Source of the DNA: Bacteroidales bacterium
GTDB taxonomy: Bacteria > Bacteroidota > Bacteroidia > Bacteroidales > F082
Assembly (NCBI GenBank): GCA_016936355.1
Contig: JAFGYB010000008.1
Coordinates: forward strand, 106,354-170,353
Direction: 5' to 3'
DNA: 64,000 bases
Both the position numbers and the translations under genes were made by a program. The first letter of the stretch is position 1. The number at the start of each line of letters is the position of its first letter. Under the pieces are notes generated by a model. That model saw nothing but the letters and a program-made list of their open reading frames with translations. It was not told where the DNA came from and did not search any database. Shown in pieces: positions 52,900 through 62,832 of the stretch.

Positions 52900-53094
52900 A
52901 ACTTGTTTTTGTGATTTTCAAGAAAAGCAGAGAAAACAATCATCCTATTTTTCGTTGAAGATTCTATTCTCTCTTAGGAAAAGGTCTTAAAACGATGGCT
53001 CATCACTGAATTTCTGCTTTCCCTTCCCAACAGAAGCGGGTCATATTTAGGATATTTTAACCGAACGCCGTTTTTCTAAGCTGTTCAATTTGGC

Positions 53095-53102
53095 TATTTT
53101 TG
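53095..53102 (+). promoter_or_regulatory. -7 box for the MFS exporter gene
   Basis: TATTTTTG, exact TAnnTTTG, 24 bp before the ATG at 53127. Confidence 0.55.
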
Positions 53103-53126
53103 GCGATTATTTTGAAATTCAGGTGT

Positions 53127-54377
53127 ATGAACAGAAAAACGCTGACCCTTTTATTCTTTACGGTACTGATCAATATGGTGGGACTGGGAATCATCATCCC
53201 TTTTGTTCCCATTATTTTCAAACTGAAGAACTTTTTTCCTCCCGGTTATTCGGCACAACACATCAACATCATTTTGGGTTTTCTGCTGGCAGCCTATCCG
53301 CTGGCCCAGTTTTTCGGAGCTCCTTTACTGGGGAGAATATCGGATAATGTAGGACGTAAAAAAATCCTCAGTCTTTCCCTTTTCGGAAGTATGCTGGGGT
53401 ATTTGATCTTTGCCTGGGGAATTTATCAATCCAGCATTGCGTTGCTGTTTGTAAGCCGTATTGTCGACGGATTTACAGGCGGGAATATCTCTGTGGCCAT
53501 GGCTTCCATTGCCGACATCAGTGCTGACGAGAAAGCCAAGGTGCGAAACTTCGGAATGATCGGGGCTGCTTTCGGGCTGGGATTCATCATTGGTCCGGCC
53601 ATCGGGGGTATTCTGAGCGACACAACGATTTCACCCTATTTCACTACCGTTACACCGTTTGTTGCCGCTGCAGTGGTTTCACTCATCAACCTGGTGATGG
53701 TGGCCTTTGCCCTTCCCGAAACGCACACCCAAAGAACCCACCGAAAAGTTTCCATCAATTATACCTTTGTCAACATCAAAAGGGCCTTTACATTCAAACA
53801 ACTGAAAACAGTATTTGTAGCCCTCTTTCTGGTGAATCTGGGCTGGGTACTTTTTGAATACTTTTTCCAGGTATTCCTGTACGGAAAGTTTCATTTACTT
53901 TCCTCACACATTGCATACCTGTTTGTTTATTTGGGATTCTGGATTGTCCTTTCACAGGGGTATATTGTAAGGAAAGTATCTCATAAAATTTCCGCAGATA
54001 AAATACTGAAGATCACTTTACTTCCCACAGCCATTTTACTGATGACCGTCATCTTTGTGGATAAAACAATACTGTATTTCCTTTTGCCGGTGCTGGCTAT
54101 TTTCACCGGATTCACCCAACCCAATTTCTCGGCCATCCTTTCCGACAGCACTGAAAAACATTCACAGGGGGAAATCCTGGGTATCCGGCAGTCAGTGGTT
54201 TCAGCTGCCCAGGCTATTGCCCCGTTAGCAGGTGGTTTCCTGATGAACGTCGGGAATGTGGCTAAGGGCTACCAAAACCCGCTCATCGCAGGCAGCATCC
54301 TGGCTCTGGTGGGATGGCTCTTTATCTTGTATGTAAAAATTCCCAAACAGAAAATATCGTTCGCTGAAAACGCGTAG
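53127..54377 (+). CDS. MFS transporter (TetA-like drug:H+ antiporter family)
   Basis: 416 residues from the ATG at 53127. About twelve membrane segments. The first helix ends in GLGIIIPFVPIIF, a TetA/DHA1-type start, and loop 2-3 has GRISDNVGRKKILSLSLFGS, the MFS motif A. The helix-5 motif GAAFGLGFIIGPAIGG matches the antiporter motif C of drug exporters. Substrate unknown; tetracycline export should not be assumed. It is convergent with the serine hydrolase gene, only 8 bp apart. Confidence 0.85.
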   Translation: MNRKTLTLLFFTVLINMVGLGIIIPFVPIIFKLKNFFPPGYSAQHINIILGFLLAAYPLAQFFGAPLLGRISDNVGRKKILSLSLFGSMLGYLIFAWGIYQSSIALLFVSRIVDGFTGGNISVAMASIADISADEKAKVRNFGMIGAAFGLGFIIGPAIGGILSDTTISPYFTTVTPFVAAAVVSLINLVMVAFALPETHTQRTHRKVSINYTFVNIKRAFTFKQLKTVFVALFLVNLGWVLFEYFFQVFLYGKFHLLSSHIAYLFVYLGFWIVLSQGYIVRKVSHKISADKILKITLLPTAILLMTVIFVDKTILYFLLPVLAIFTGFTQPNFSAILSDSTEKHSQGEILGIRQSVVSAAQAIAPLAGGFLMNVGNVAKGYQNPLIAGSILALVGWLFILYVKIPKQKISFAENA

Positions 54378-54385
54378 GAGTCGTA

Positions 54386-55618
54386 TTATTTTTTCTTTAA
54401 CGGACGAAACGGATTCACGGGTTGTGCATTTCCCAGGGGCAGTGTATCTGCTTTCATGATGTGCCAGAAAGGAGCCGATCCGGGACCTCTGTCGGTATTG
54501 GTTAATACGATCAGTGTTTTGTGGTGTTTCATATCACGCATGTTGAAACTGCGGAACCCTTTCCACCAACCGAAATGATATACGGTACTGTCCATATCGC
54601 CGCGGATACGCCAGCCAAATCCGTAGTTATCGTTCCGACGCCAGTAGTGGGGACTTCCCGGAACAAATGCTACCCTGATCACCGAATCGGGCAACAGGGT
54701 AAACTCATCCCACGACCGGTCGAAACGGTATAAGTCGCGAACCGAACAATAAATATTTTTATCCCCCAGTACCCCGTTCAGGTAATCATTGGTCATGCGG
54801 CGCCAGCGCCAGCCTCTTCGGTAATAACCGGGCACCCCTTTTTCCACATACAGGGGGACTTCCTTATCTTTTCGCATGGTATACACAAAGGAAGAATCCA
54901 TGCGCAGAGGTTCAAAAATTTCCTTTTTAATAAAATCCTCAAAATGTTCCCCGGTAACCGCCTCCACCACATTGGCCAGTAAAGCATAGTTGGAATTGCA
55001 GTAATCAAAACCCTTGTCCGGTTTGAAGTAAGGATGAGGCTTGTACTTCTCAAAAAGCTTCAGCATATCGTTGTTGGTCAGCGGAATCCTTTTGTCTGTC
55101 CAGTATTTCTGCGCCAGGCTCATGTAACGGGGAATCCCTGAACGATGGTGCATGACCATCCGCAAACTGATGCCCTCGTAAGGAAAACCGGGCAGATAAT
55201 TCCGGATGTCTTCATCATAATCCACTTTGCCCTGGTGTTTCAGAATCATAATGGCCAGTGCTGAGAACATCTTGGAACCCGATGCCAGTTGAAAGGCATC
55301 ATTCAGCTTTAACGGATCCCGGCGTCTGCGAACATTTCGGTAACCATAAGCCTTTTCAAAAATAATCCTCCCCTTTTCCGCATACAAAACCACCCCGTTA
55401 AACCCGGTCAGTCGCTGCAGGTGATCAAAAGTCTTTTCCAGTTGTTCCCGGCGGTGCGCAATGACAGCACTATCCATGGAAGAGTACGGCACTATGAAGT
55501 TCGCTACATCCAACGGTTTCTCTTTCGGATCCTTCTTCTCTGTTTTAGGACCACAAGAGGAAAAGAATAAAACAGCAATAATAACTATTGTGATGGGTAT
55601 GATGAAGCGTTTGACCAT
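54386..55618 (-). CDS. Serine hydrolase of the beta-lactamase/class C (D-Ala-D-Ala carboxypeptidase) family, lipoprotein
   Basis: 410 residues from the ATG at 55618; the frame extends further upstream but the lipoprotein signal (AVLFFSSCG) fixes this start. Penicillin-binding-type catalytic residues: SxxK as SGSK in LASGSKMFSALA, YxN as YCN in YCNSNYALLA, and HFG in YHFGWWKG near the end. Anchored at the membrane after lipidation. Family members include peptidases, esterases and carboxypeptidases, so the substrate is open. Confidence 0.87.
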   Translation of the reverse strand: MVKRFIIPITIVIIAVLFFSSCGPKTEKKDPKEKPLDVANFIVPYSSMDSAVIAHRREQLEKTFDHLQRLTGFNGVVLYAEKGRIIFEKAYGYRNVRRRRDPLKLNDAFQLASGSKMFSALAIMILKHQGKVDYDEDIRNYLPGFPYEGISLRMVMHHRSGIPRYMSLAQKYWTDKRIPLTNNDMLKLFEKYKPHPYFKPDKGFDYCNSNYALLANVVEAVTGEHFEDFIKKEIFEPLRMDSSFVYTMRKDKEVPLYVEKGVPGYYRRGWRWRRMTNDYLNGVLGDKNIYCSVRDLYRFDRSWDEFTLLPDSVIRVAFVPGSPHYWRRNDNYGFGWRIRGDMDSTVYHFGWWKGFRSFNMRDMKHHKTLIVLTNTDRGPGSAPFWHIMKADTLPLGNAQPVNPFRPLKKK

Positions 55619-55755
55619 AATTGCAAAAGTATAAAATTCCCTAAAGTATCCTTTATTGTATCCAATTATGGATACAACTTTATACCAAAATAACCCTAAC
55701 TGACTTACCTTCTGCGATATAAAAATATCGGCACAAGAATTGACTTGTAACAACC

Positions 55756-55977
55756 ATGGAATTCTACATGTCTTTTTCTATTGTCTTCGGCTATATCCTA
55801 CTGACTGTGTGGGTCCTTATTCTTTCCAATACCCGCGATATTCGTTTCTCGAAGATTTTACTGATTTGTGTCTTCCTTACCCCCCTCATCGGTTTGATCA
55901 CCCTTGCTGCCAGCCACCCAAAGATCGTTATTACCCATGAAAAATTCGGTTCGGATAATGACAATCCGGAGGCATGA
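55756..55977 (+). CDS. Small membrane protein, two helices
   Basis: 73 residues: two hydrophobic stretches (SFSIVFGYILLTVWVLILS and ILLICVFLTPLIGLITLAA) separated by a basic loop (NTRDIRFSK), then an acidic/polar tail (HEKFGSDNDNPEA). No family recognised. It precedes fbp by 90 bp on the same strand, but fbp has its own promoter box. Confidence 0.55.
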   Translation: MEFYMSFSIVFGYILLTVWVLILSNTRDIRFSKILLICVFLTPLIGLITLAASHPKIVITHEKFGSDNDNPEA

Positions 55978-56044
55978 GATCAGGGTTCAAAGACTCATTC
56001 TCTTAAAAAAACGACGATTCTTTTCTGACAATTCCTGTGTTTTT

Positions 56045-56052
56045 TACCTTTG
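56045..56052 (+). promoter_or_regulatory. -7 box for fbp
   Basis: TACCTTTG, exact TAnnTTTG, 15 bp before the ATG at 56068, predicting a very short leader. Confidence 0.6.
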
Positions 56053-56067
56053 CAGGAAATCGAAACT

Positions 56068-58047
56068 ATGGACAACTACAACCACAGAAATTATACTAAA
56101 GAAGAACTGGAAAAGGACATCAAATACCTTCGGTTGCTCTCGGACCGGTTTCAAACCATACAGGCCGCCAGTACGGAAGTCATCAACCTGGAAGCCATCC
56201 TGAACCTGCCCAAAGGTACCGAACATTTTCTGAGCGATATTCACGGAGAATACGAAACATTCAGCCATGTACTGGCCAACGCGTCGGGAGTAGTCCGTAA
56301 GAAAATTGAGGATGTATTCGGGAAAAACCTTCGTCAAAAAGACAAAAAGGGACTGGCCACCCTGATTTACTACCCCGAGGAAAAAATGGACCGGGTACTC
56401 AAGGAAGAAGACGAACCCGAAGAATGGTTTGCCATCACCCTGCAACGACTGGTGGTGGTTGCCCGTGCAGCAGCGTCCAAGTACACCCGTTCCAAGGTTA
56501 GAAAAGCCATGACTCCCGATTTTAGTTACATCATCGACGAACTATTAAATGAAAGCGGGGAAGCCAAGGAAGAATACGTGAACAGCATCATCAGTACCAT
56601 CATACGGATCGACCGGGCTGAAGCCTTCATTATTGCCCTTTGTAATTTTATCCAGCGGCTGCTGATCGACCAGCTGCACATCATCGGTGATATTTACGAC
56701 CGGGGGCCGTCTGCCGAAAAGGTGATGGACCGGCTGATGCACTACCATTCGGTGGATGTTCAATGGGGAAACCACGATATTTTGTGGATGGGAAGTGCTT
56801 CGGGGAACCCGGCACTCATTGCCAACATGATCCGCATCTCCTTGCGGTACAACAACCTCGATACCATCGAAGATGCGTACGGCATTACCCTCATGCCGCT
56901 GGCTACCATGGCCATCCGGCAATACGAAAACGATCCCTGCGAACTGTTCGATACCAAAACCGATGTGGACGGGAAAGAAAGAGACCTGATCAAGAAAATG
57001 CACAAAGCTATTTCCATTATACAGTTTAAACTGGAAGGTCAGATCGTTCAGCGCAACCCCCATTTTTCAATGGATGACCGGCTTTTGCTGGACAAAATTG
57101 AGTACACCAAAGGGACAATCACCATCGGCGGAAAAACCTATCAGCTACAGGACACCCTCTTCCCTACCATCGACCCGCAAAATCCCTATCAGCTTTCCGA
57201 AGAGGAAGAACAGGTAATGGAAAAACTGACCAACAGCATTAAAAACAGCACCCGGCTGCAACAACACATCGGGTTTTTGTTTTCCCACGGAAGCATGTAC
57301 CTGAAATTCAACGACAATCTGCTCTACCACGGCTGCATTCCCATGGACGAAAAGGGGCGTTTCGGTTCCTTTGAAATTGAAGGAACCACCTGTTCCGGAA
57401 AACAGCTTTGCGACCAGTTCGACCGGGTAGCCCGGAAAGCCCATCAGCACCGGTTCCAGAAAAGCTATCTTCCCACCACCGATTACCTGTGGTATTTGTG
57501 GTGCGGTCCTATGTCGCCTTTGTACGGAAAAACCAAAATGGCCACCTTCGAACGCTATTTTATTGCCGAAAAAGAAACCCATTCCGAGGGAAAGAATCCG
57601 TATTACGACCTCGTGTACGACAACGAAACTTACTGTGATGCCATATTAAAGGAATTCGGACTGGGAGGCTCCAACTCGCACATCATCAACGGTCATGTTC
57701 CCGTTAAGGTGAAAAAGGGAGAAAGCCCCATCAAAGCCGGTGGCAAGTTGTTTGTTATCGACGGCGGCATGGCCAAACCCTATCATTCGGTTACCGGTGT
57801 TTCGGGGTACACGCTGATTTACAATTCCTACGGACTGGTACTGGTGGAACACGAATATTTTGAATCAAGGCTAACGGCCATCAACGACGAAAAAGACATT
57901 ATTTCCAAACAGATCTACATTGAAAACAACGCCAAAAGGAAAAAAGTAAGGGAAACCGATATCGGGAACAGCATCATGGCACAGATTGGCGACCTGAGTA
58001 AGCTGCTGGCAGCCTACAAGATCGGACTGATTAAAGAACGTTTTTAA
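56068..58047 (+). CDS. fbp: Fructose-1,6-bisphosphatase, class III
   Basis: 659 residues from the ATG at 56068. Removes the 1-phosphate of fructose 1,6-bisphosphate in gluconeogenesis. Calcineurin-like metallophosphatase motifs are visible: FLSDIHGEYETFSHV, IIGDIYDRGPSAEKVMD and VQWGNHDILWMG (the GDxHG, GDxxDRG and GNHD sets), then INGHVPVK further on. The length matches the Bacillus/Bacteroidota class III enzyme and not the short class I enzyme. Aspartokinase follows after 11 bp, so they are probably co-transcribed. Confidence 0.95.
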   Translation: MDNYNHRNYTKEELEKDIKYLRLLSDRFQTIQAASTEVINLEAILNLPKGTEHFLSDIHGEYETFSHVLANASGVVRKKIEDVFGKNLRQKDKKGLATLIYYPEEKMDRVLKEEDEPEEWFAITLQRLVVVARAAASKYTRSKVRKAMTPDFSYIIDELLNESGEAKEEYVNSIISTIIRIDRAEAFIIALCNFIQRLLIDQLHIIGDIYDRGPSAEKVMDRLMHYHSVDVQWGNHDILWMGSASGNPALIANMIRISLRYNNLDTIEDAYGITLMPLATMAIRQYENDPCELFDTKTDVDGKERDLIKKMHKAISIIQFKLEGQIVQRNPHFSMDDRLLLDKIEYTKGTITIGGKTYQLQDTLFPTIDPQNPYQLSEEEEQVMEKLTNSIKNSTRLQQHIGFLFSHGSMYLKFNDNLLYHGCIPMDEKGRFGSFEIEGTTCSGKQLCDQFDRVARKAHQHRFQKSYLPTTDYLWYLWCGPMSPLYGKTKMATFERYFIAEKETHSEGKNPYYDLVYDNETYCDAILKEFGLGGSNSHIINGHVPVKVKKGESPIKAGGKLFVIDGGMAKPYHSVTGVSGYTLIYNSYGLVLVEHEYFESRLTAINDEKDIISKQIYIENNAKRKKVRETDIGNSIMAQIGDLSKLLAAYKIGLIKERF

Positions 58048-58058
58048 ACGAAGTATAC

Positions 58059-59330
58059 ATGCCAAGAATATTCAAATTCGGGGGTATTTTACTGAAAAAT
58101 GCCGAAGGGCTCAGGAAGATGGCTTCACTGGTGAGCGAATTTCAGTGTGAACCGCTGGTGGTGGTGGTTTCGGCTATTGGGAAAACCACCAATGCCCTGG
58201 AGGAACTGCAGCGCATAGCTGCCGCCAAAGACGAACAACGGCTGCAGCAACACTATTTTGCACTGAAACACCAGCACATGGAGCTCATCCAGTCGCTGGA
58301 ACTGAGCAACGAGTCCCAACTCATGGAGCAGGTGGAAAAAGAGTTCAGAAACCTGTGGGATGCCCTGAATCAGGAATACGAGGATCCGTATCTTGCGTAC
58401 GATCAGATTGTCAGCTTCGGCGAAAGGTTTTCCACGCGGATTGTCTCAGCCGTGTTGAAAGAGGCTGCGGTACCGGTGCATTTTATTGATGCCACCCAGG
58501 TTATTTTTACTGACAACCGGCACACCCAGGCCGCCATCAACTGGCCCATGACGGAAAAAACCATCCAGGCCCGGGTAGTTCCCGTGCTGGAGAATCATCA
58601 AACCGTAGTGATTCAGGGCTTTGTCGGGGCGTGTGAACACGGAAATTCGACCACACTGGGACGGGAAGGTTCCGACTTCACCGCCGCCATTCTGGCGTAT
58701 GTGCTCGAAGCCGACGAAGTCTGTATCTGGAAAGACGTACCCGGACTGATGAACAGCGATCCGAAACTGTTTTCCGATGCCGTGAAACTGCCTCATGTGT
58801 CTTACAACGAAGCCATCGAACTGGCCTTTTACGGGGCCTCGGTCATTCATCCCCGCACCATTCAACCGCTGAAGAAAAAGGGCATTCTGCTCAAAGTATG
58901 CTCCTTTTTTGATCCCGCATCAGAACCCACACGGATCAACAGCGACGAATCGGACGACAACACCATCCCCAAAATCATTGTCAAGAAAAACCAGACCTTG
59001 CTGAGCATCAGTTCCCGCGACCTCTCGTTTATGGCTGAGGAAAAGCTCATGAAGGTTTTTCAGGTGCTGAGTCAGAACCGGCTCCACATCAACCTGATGC
59101 AGAATTCGGCGGTAAGTTTTTCGGTGATCTTCGATACCCAGGAACACAAGAGGGATCAGGTCATCGAAGAACTGAAAGAGCATTTTGTTTTGAAATACAA
59201 CACCGGACTGGAGCTGATCACCATCCGGCATTACAACGATGCAGTGCTCGAAAAACTAAGCCGGGGAAAAAACATCTTCCTGACCCAAAAAACACGCTCG
59301 ACTATCCAGCTGTTGCTGAGCACAGAATAA
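58059..59330 (+). CDS. lysC: Aspartate kinase, monofunctional
   Basis: 423 residues. First step of the aspartate family pathway (Lys, Thr, Met). Motifs: FKFGGILLKNAEG at the start (usual form KFGGTSV), VSFGERFSTRI for aspartate binding, LGREGSDFTAAILA for the nucleotide-binding loop, and WKDVPGLMNSDPKLF. Two C-terminal ACT-like regions follow (~300-423). The TSV residues of the KFGGTSV motif are replaced by ILL, so activity should be verified. It lies 11 bp after fbp. Confidence 0.88.
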   Translation: MPRIFKFGGILLKNAEGLRKMASLVSEFQCEPLVVVVSAIGKTTNALEELQRIAAAKDEQRLQQHYFALKHQHMELIQSLELSNESQLMEQVEKEFRNLWDALNQEYEDPYLAYDQIVSFGERFSTRIVSAVLKEAAVPVHFIDATQVIFTDNRHTQAAINWPMTEKTIQARVVPVLENHQTVVIQGFVGACEHGNSTTLGREGSDFTAAILAYVLEADEVCIWKDVPGLMNSDPKLFSDAVKLPHVSYNEAIELAFYGASVIHPRTIQPLKKKGILLKVCSFFDPASEPTRINSDESDDNTIPKIIVKKNQTLLSISSRDLSFMAEEKLMKVFQVLSQNRLHINLMQNSAVSFSVIFDTQEHKRDQVIEELKEHFVLKYNTGLELITIRHYNDAVLEKLSRGKNIFLTQKTRSTIQLLLSTE

Positions 59331-59365
59331 ATTTGCAATCGTTTTCAAGTGCAAGGGTCATTTTT

Positions 59366-59373
59366 TATCTTTG
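59366..59373 (+). promoter_or_regulatory. -7 box for pfp
   Basis: TATCTTTG, exact TAnnTTTG, 39 bp before the ATG at 59413. Confidence 0.55.
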
Positions 59374-59412
59374 CATTTGAAAAATTATCGGACAAAAATT
59401 AATCTGAACATC

Positions 59413-60633
59413 ATGAAAGAATCTATCGCCATTCTTTGCGGCGGCGGACCGGCACCGGGCATCAACTCGGTCATCAGTTCCGTGGCTAAAGCCTTTTTGG
59501 ACGGAGGGTACCGGGTTTTGGGAATCCATGAGGGATACAAAGGGCTTTTCTCGGACAACACCGACTTTGTGGAAATCGACTTTAAAATGGCCGACGACAT
59601 CCACAAACGGGGAGGATCGGCCCTGGTGATGAGTCGTTTTAAACCCAAAAATGAAGACTTCAACACCCGCTTTTTCATCCAGCACAACGTGAAGCTGCTG
59701 GTCACCATCGGGGGGGACGACACGGCTTCCACGGCCAACCGGATTTCCCACTACCTGCAGGAAAAAAACATCAACATTCAAAATATTCACGTGCCCAAGA
59801 CCATCGACAACGACCTTCCCTTGCCCGGCGACACCCCCACATTTGGTTATCAGTCGGCCAAACAGGAAGGCGTTCGCATTGCCCAAACCATTTATGAAGA
59901 TGCCCGCACCAGCGGCAACTGGTTTGTGGTTTCGGCCATGGGACGCGAAGCCGGTCACCTGGCTTTCGGGATCGGGGCTTCCAGCCACCTGCCCATGATC
60001 ATCATCCCGGAAATGTTCAACAAAGTAACGGTTACTTTTGACCGCATCATCCGGATGATCATCTCTGCCATTGTGAAACGGAAAATCCTCGGCATTGGCT
60101 ACGGACTGGCCATTGTGAGTGAAGGGGTATTCCATTTCATGACCGACGAAGAAATTAAAAGTTCCAACATCAACTTCACCTACGACGACCACGGCCATCC
60201 GGAACTGGGCAACGTGAGCAAAGCCCACATCTTTAACATTTTGCTGCAGCAGAAACTGAAAGACCTGGGTATTAAGGTAAAGAGCCGTCCGGTGGAACTG
60301 GGGTACGAACTCCGCTGTGTACAGCCCACCGCCTACGACATGCTGTATTGCGCGTTGCTGGGTTACGGGGTGAAACAGTTGTACGACGAAGGACGGACCG
60401 GCTGTATGGTAACGGCCAACTACACCACCGGCATCATCAAACCGTTGTACATGGAAGAAGTCTCCGACGAAAACGGAAAGATCATTCCCCGCCTGGTAGA
60501 CATCCACGGTGCCAAACAAAAACTGATCATGGAACACGGCATGCAATTCCTCGACCCGGGTGATTACGAAGCCGCCAAAGAATATCTGGACAATCCGGAA
60601 GAATACGATCTGAAAGTGATTTTGGGCTGGTAA
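59413..60633 (+). CDS. pfp: 6-phosphofructokinase, PPi-type (pyrophosphate:fructose-6-phosphate)
   Basis: 406 residues from the ATG at 59413. Visible motifs: CGGGPAPGINSVISS for substrate entry, GGDDTASTANRIS near residue 110 and PKTIDNDLP near 140. The aspartate in GGDD, where ATP-type enzymes have GGDG, and the Lys in PKTIDND mark the pyrophosphate-using branch. The reaction is reversible and spares ATP in glycolysis. It follows lysC and carries its own promoter box and a terminator. Confidence 0.92.
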   Translation: MKESIAILCGGGPAPGINSVISSVAKAFLDGGYRVLGIHEGYKGLFSDNTDFVEIDFKMADDIHKRGGSALVMSRFKPKNEDFNTRFFIQHNVKLLVTIGGDDTASTANRISHYLQEKNINIQNIHVPKTIDNDLPLPGDTPTFGYQSAKQEGVRIAQTIYEDARTSGNWFVVSAMGREAGHLAFGIGASSHLPMIIIPEMFNKVTVTFDRIIRMIISAIVKRKILGIGYGLAIVSEGVFHFMTDEEIKSSNINFTYDDHGHPELGNVSKAHIFNILLQQKLKDLGIKVKSRPVELGYELRCVQPTAYDMLYCALLGYGVKQLYDEGRTGCMVTANYTTGIIKPLYMEEVSDENGKIIPRLVDIHGAKQKLIMEHGMQFLDPGDYEAAKEYLDNPEEYDLKVILGW

Positions 60634-60654
60634 TCCCGGTTTTGAGCCAAAGAG

Positions 60655-60686
60655 AAGCGCATTCAAATCGGATGCGCTTTTTTATT
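60655..60686 (+). terminator. Terminator after pfp
   Basis: Stem AAGCGCAT/ATGCGCTT (60655-60662 with 60672-60679), loop of 9, then a T-rich tract. Confidence 0.85.
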
Positions 60687-60763
60687 TTCATACGCTGTAA
60701 CAATCAACTTATTAGAACAGGGTATAAATAACATTTTATAACATCAGAATTGTCAGGAATCCT

Positions 60764-60771
60764 TAACTTTG
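60764..60771 (+). promoter_or_regulatory. -7 box for the ArsC-like gene
   Basis: TAACTTTG, exact TAnnTTTG, 23 bp before the ATG at 60795. Confidence 0.5.
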
Positions 60772-60794
60772 ATTGCCAAAAAATAACAGACGTC

Positions 60795-61136
60795 ATGTAC
60801 ACGATTTATCACAACCCCCGGTGCAAAAAATCAAGAGCCGGTTTGCAGTATTTACAGGAGAAAACCAGCGATTTCAAAGTAGTGGAATACCTGAAAGATC
60901 CGCTTACCTTCGACCAACTGAAAGACCTGCTGATGCGATTGAATAAAAAACCGCAGGAGATGATCCGCACCCAGGAAACGATGTACAAACAAAACTTTAA
61001 GGGGAAGAACTTTCATGACGATGAATGGATTCAGATCATGGTGGAAAACCCGAAACTCATCAAGCGCCCCATTGTGGTGAAAGGCAGCAAAGCCGTGTGG
61101 GGCGATCCGGCAGAAGAAATTGGACAATTATTTTAA
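60795..61136 (+). CDS. ArsC/Spx-family thioredoxin-fold protein
   Basis: 113 residues from the ATG at 60795. Thioredoxin-like fold of the arsenate reductase/Spx family: YTIYHNPRCKKSRAGLQYL with Cys10 in the NPRCKKSR loop, where true ArsC enzymes have CxxS(R), then RLNKKPQEMIRTQE and LIKRPIVVKGSKAVWG. Resembles the YffB/YfgD type. It may be an arsenate reductase or a general redox protein; no ars genes neighbour it. It is followed after 19 bp by fumC. Confidence 0.85.
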   Translation: MYTIYHNPRCKKSRAGLQYLQEKTSDFKVVEYLKDPLTFDQLKDLLMRLNKKPQEMIRTQETMYKQNFKGKNFHDDEWIQIMVENPKLIKRPIVVKGSKAVWGDPAEEIGQLF

Positions 61137-61155
61137 AACATAAATTTAAGTTATC

Positions 61156-62541
61156 ATGGAATACAGAACAGAGCACGACACATTGGGCAACGTGGAAGTG
61201 CCGGCCGACAAATACTGGGGCGCCCAAACCCAGCGGTCGAGAATGAATTTTAAGATCGGTCCCGAAGCTTCCATGCCCCGGGAAATCATCGATGCTTTTG
61301 CTTACCTCAAGAAAGCGGCTGCATTGACCAATGCCGATCTGGGCGTATTATCGCAGGAAAAAGCCGACTTGATCGGTCAGGTCGCCGACGAAATACTGGC
61401 CGGGAAACTGTACGATCATTTCCCGCTGGTAATCTGGCAAACCGGTTCCGGTACCCAGTCGAACATGAACATGAACGAAGTGGTGGCCAACCGGGCTCAC
61501 GTCATCAAAGGCGGTCAGCTGACGGACGACAAAAAAATCCTGCACCCCAACGACGATGTGAACAAGTCGCAATCGTCCAACGACACCTTCCCTACCGCCA
61601 TGCACATTGCTGCATACAAAATGGTGGTGGAAACCACCATCCCCGGCGTGCAGCACCTGCGGGATGTGCTGGCCCAAAAGGCAGCAGCATTCAAAGACTT
61701 TGTAAAAACCGGTCGTACCCATCTGATGGATGCCACACCGCTCACCCTGGGACAGGAATTTTCGGGCTATGTATCCCAGCTGGATCATGGGTTGAAGGCG
61801 TTGAAAGCCACCCTGACCCATCTGGAAGAACTGGCCCTGGGTGGTACCGCCGTGGGAACCGGACTGAATACACCCAAAGGCTACGATGTGAAAGTAGCGG
61901 CAAAAATTGCCGAACTTACCGGTCTGCCCTTCCGCACCGCCGAAAACAAATTCGAAGCCCTCTCGGCCCACGATGCCGTTGTGGAAACTTCCGGTGCTTT
62001 GAAACAACTGGCCGTGAGTTTGATGCACATCGGCAACAACGTGCGCATGCTGGCTTCCGGACCCCGATGCAGCATTGGCGAGGTAAACCTGCCCGCCAAC
62101 GAACCGGGTTCGTCCATTATGCCGGGAAAAGTAAACCCCACTCAGAATGAAGCGTTGACCATGGTATGTGCCCAGGTAATCGGCAACGATGCCGCCATCA
62201 CTGCCGGGGGCATGCAGGGACATTTCCAGCTGAACGTATTCAAACCGGTGATGATCGCCAACCTGCTGCAGGCCGCCCGTTTGCTGGGGGATGCCTGTGT
62301 TTCGTTTGCCGACAACGCCATTGCCGGAGCCGAAGCCAACGAAAAGAACATCCAACACAACCTGGAAAATTCACTCATGCTGGTCACCGCTTTAAATACC
62401 CACATCGGGTACGAAAAAGCCGCCAAGATTGCCAAGAAGGCCCACGCCGAAGGAACTACTTTGCGGGCCGCTGCGTTGGAACTGGGTTTCCTCACCGAAG
62501 CCGAATTCGACGAGTGGGTCGATCCGGCCAAGATGATTTAA
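61156..62541 (+). CDS. fumC: Class II fumarate hydratase
   Basis: 461 residues. Reversible hydration of fumarate to malate. Motifs: [30 protein letters not shown] and the family signature [16 protein letters not shown] with its catalytic Ser loop. The iron-independent tetramer length is standard. Promoter not evident, so it may be co-transcribed with the ArsC-like gene. Confidence 0.97.
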   Translation: MEYRTEHDTLGNVEVPADKYWGAQTQRSRMNFKIGPEASMPREIIDAFAYLKKAAALTNADLGVLSQEKADLIGQVADEILAGKLYDHFPLVIWQTGSGTQSNMNMNEVVANRAHVIKGGQLTDDKKILHPNDDVNKSQSSNDTFPTAMHIAAYKMVVETTIPGVQHLRDVLAQKAAAFKDFVKTGRTHLMDATPLTLGQEFSGYVSQLDHGLKALKATLTHLEELALGGTAVGTGLNTPKGYDVKVAAKIAELTGLPFRTAENKFEALSAHDAVVETSGALKQLAVSLMHIGNNVRMLASGPRCSIGEVNLPANEPGSSIMPGKVNPTQNEALTMVCAQVIGNDAAITAGGMQGHFQLNVFKPVMIANLLQAARLLGDACVSFADNAIAGAEANEKNIQHNLENSLMLVTALNTHIGYEKAAKIAKKAHAEGTTLRAAALELGFLTEAEFDEWVDPAKMI

Positions 62542-62561
62542 ACGAACGATCCTCAATACTG

Positions 62562-62592
62562 AAAGGCTGTTCCGAAAGGGGCGGCCTTTTTT
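62562..62592 (+). terminator. Terminator after fumC
   Basis: 8-bp stem with one wobble (62562-62569 with 62582-62589) followed by a T-rich tract. The region 62590-62832 beyond it holds nothing I can identify. Confidence 0.7.
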
Positions 62593-62832
62593 GTTTCAGA
62601 ACGACAGGAAACGCGCAATTTAAAAGCATTCTTAGCTACTATTTCCCTACTTTTGACTCCGCAATTTGAAACCCGTTGTCCTCAATTTTTTCAGTCGATG
62701 TTCTGATGGAATAAACGGAGTAAGTCCTGATTATACCCGTTTAGTGAACAGTATCGGGAACCAGACTGATTAAGACACGGAAACAACGTACTTAGAAACC
62801 CAATCTTCAATTAATCATTTAAAATCAAGTGT

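Larger units (their letters stand above)
52830..53126. other. Divergent region between lipoprotein and MFS genes
   Basis: 297 bp with two exact -7 boxes (52892-52899 minus, 53095-53102 plus) and a stem-loop at 52858-52886. Nothing else recognised. Confidence 0.5.

Noticed and set aside
59365..60666. Long open frame (433 codons) on the minus strand opposite pfp
   Set aside because: It is antisense to a clearly conserved PPi-phosphofructokinase and its translation has no recognisable domain; long antisense frames follow from codon bias.
61348..62358. Long minus-strand frame opposite fumC
   Set aside because: Same reason: a shadow of fumC with a His/Gln/Val-rich composition and no family resemblance.
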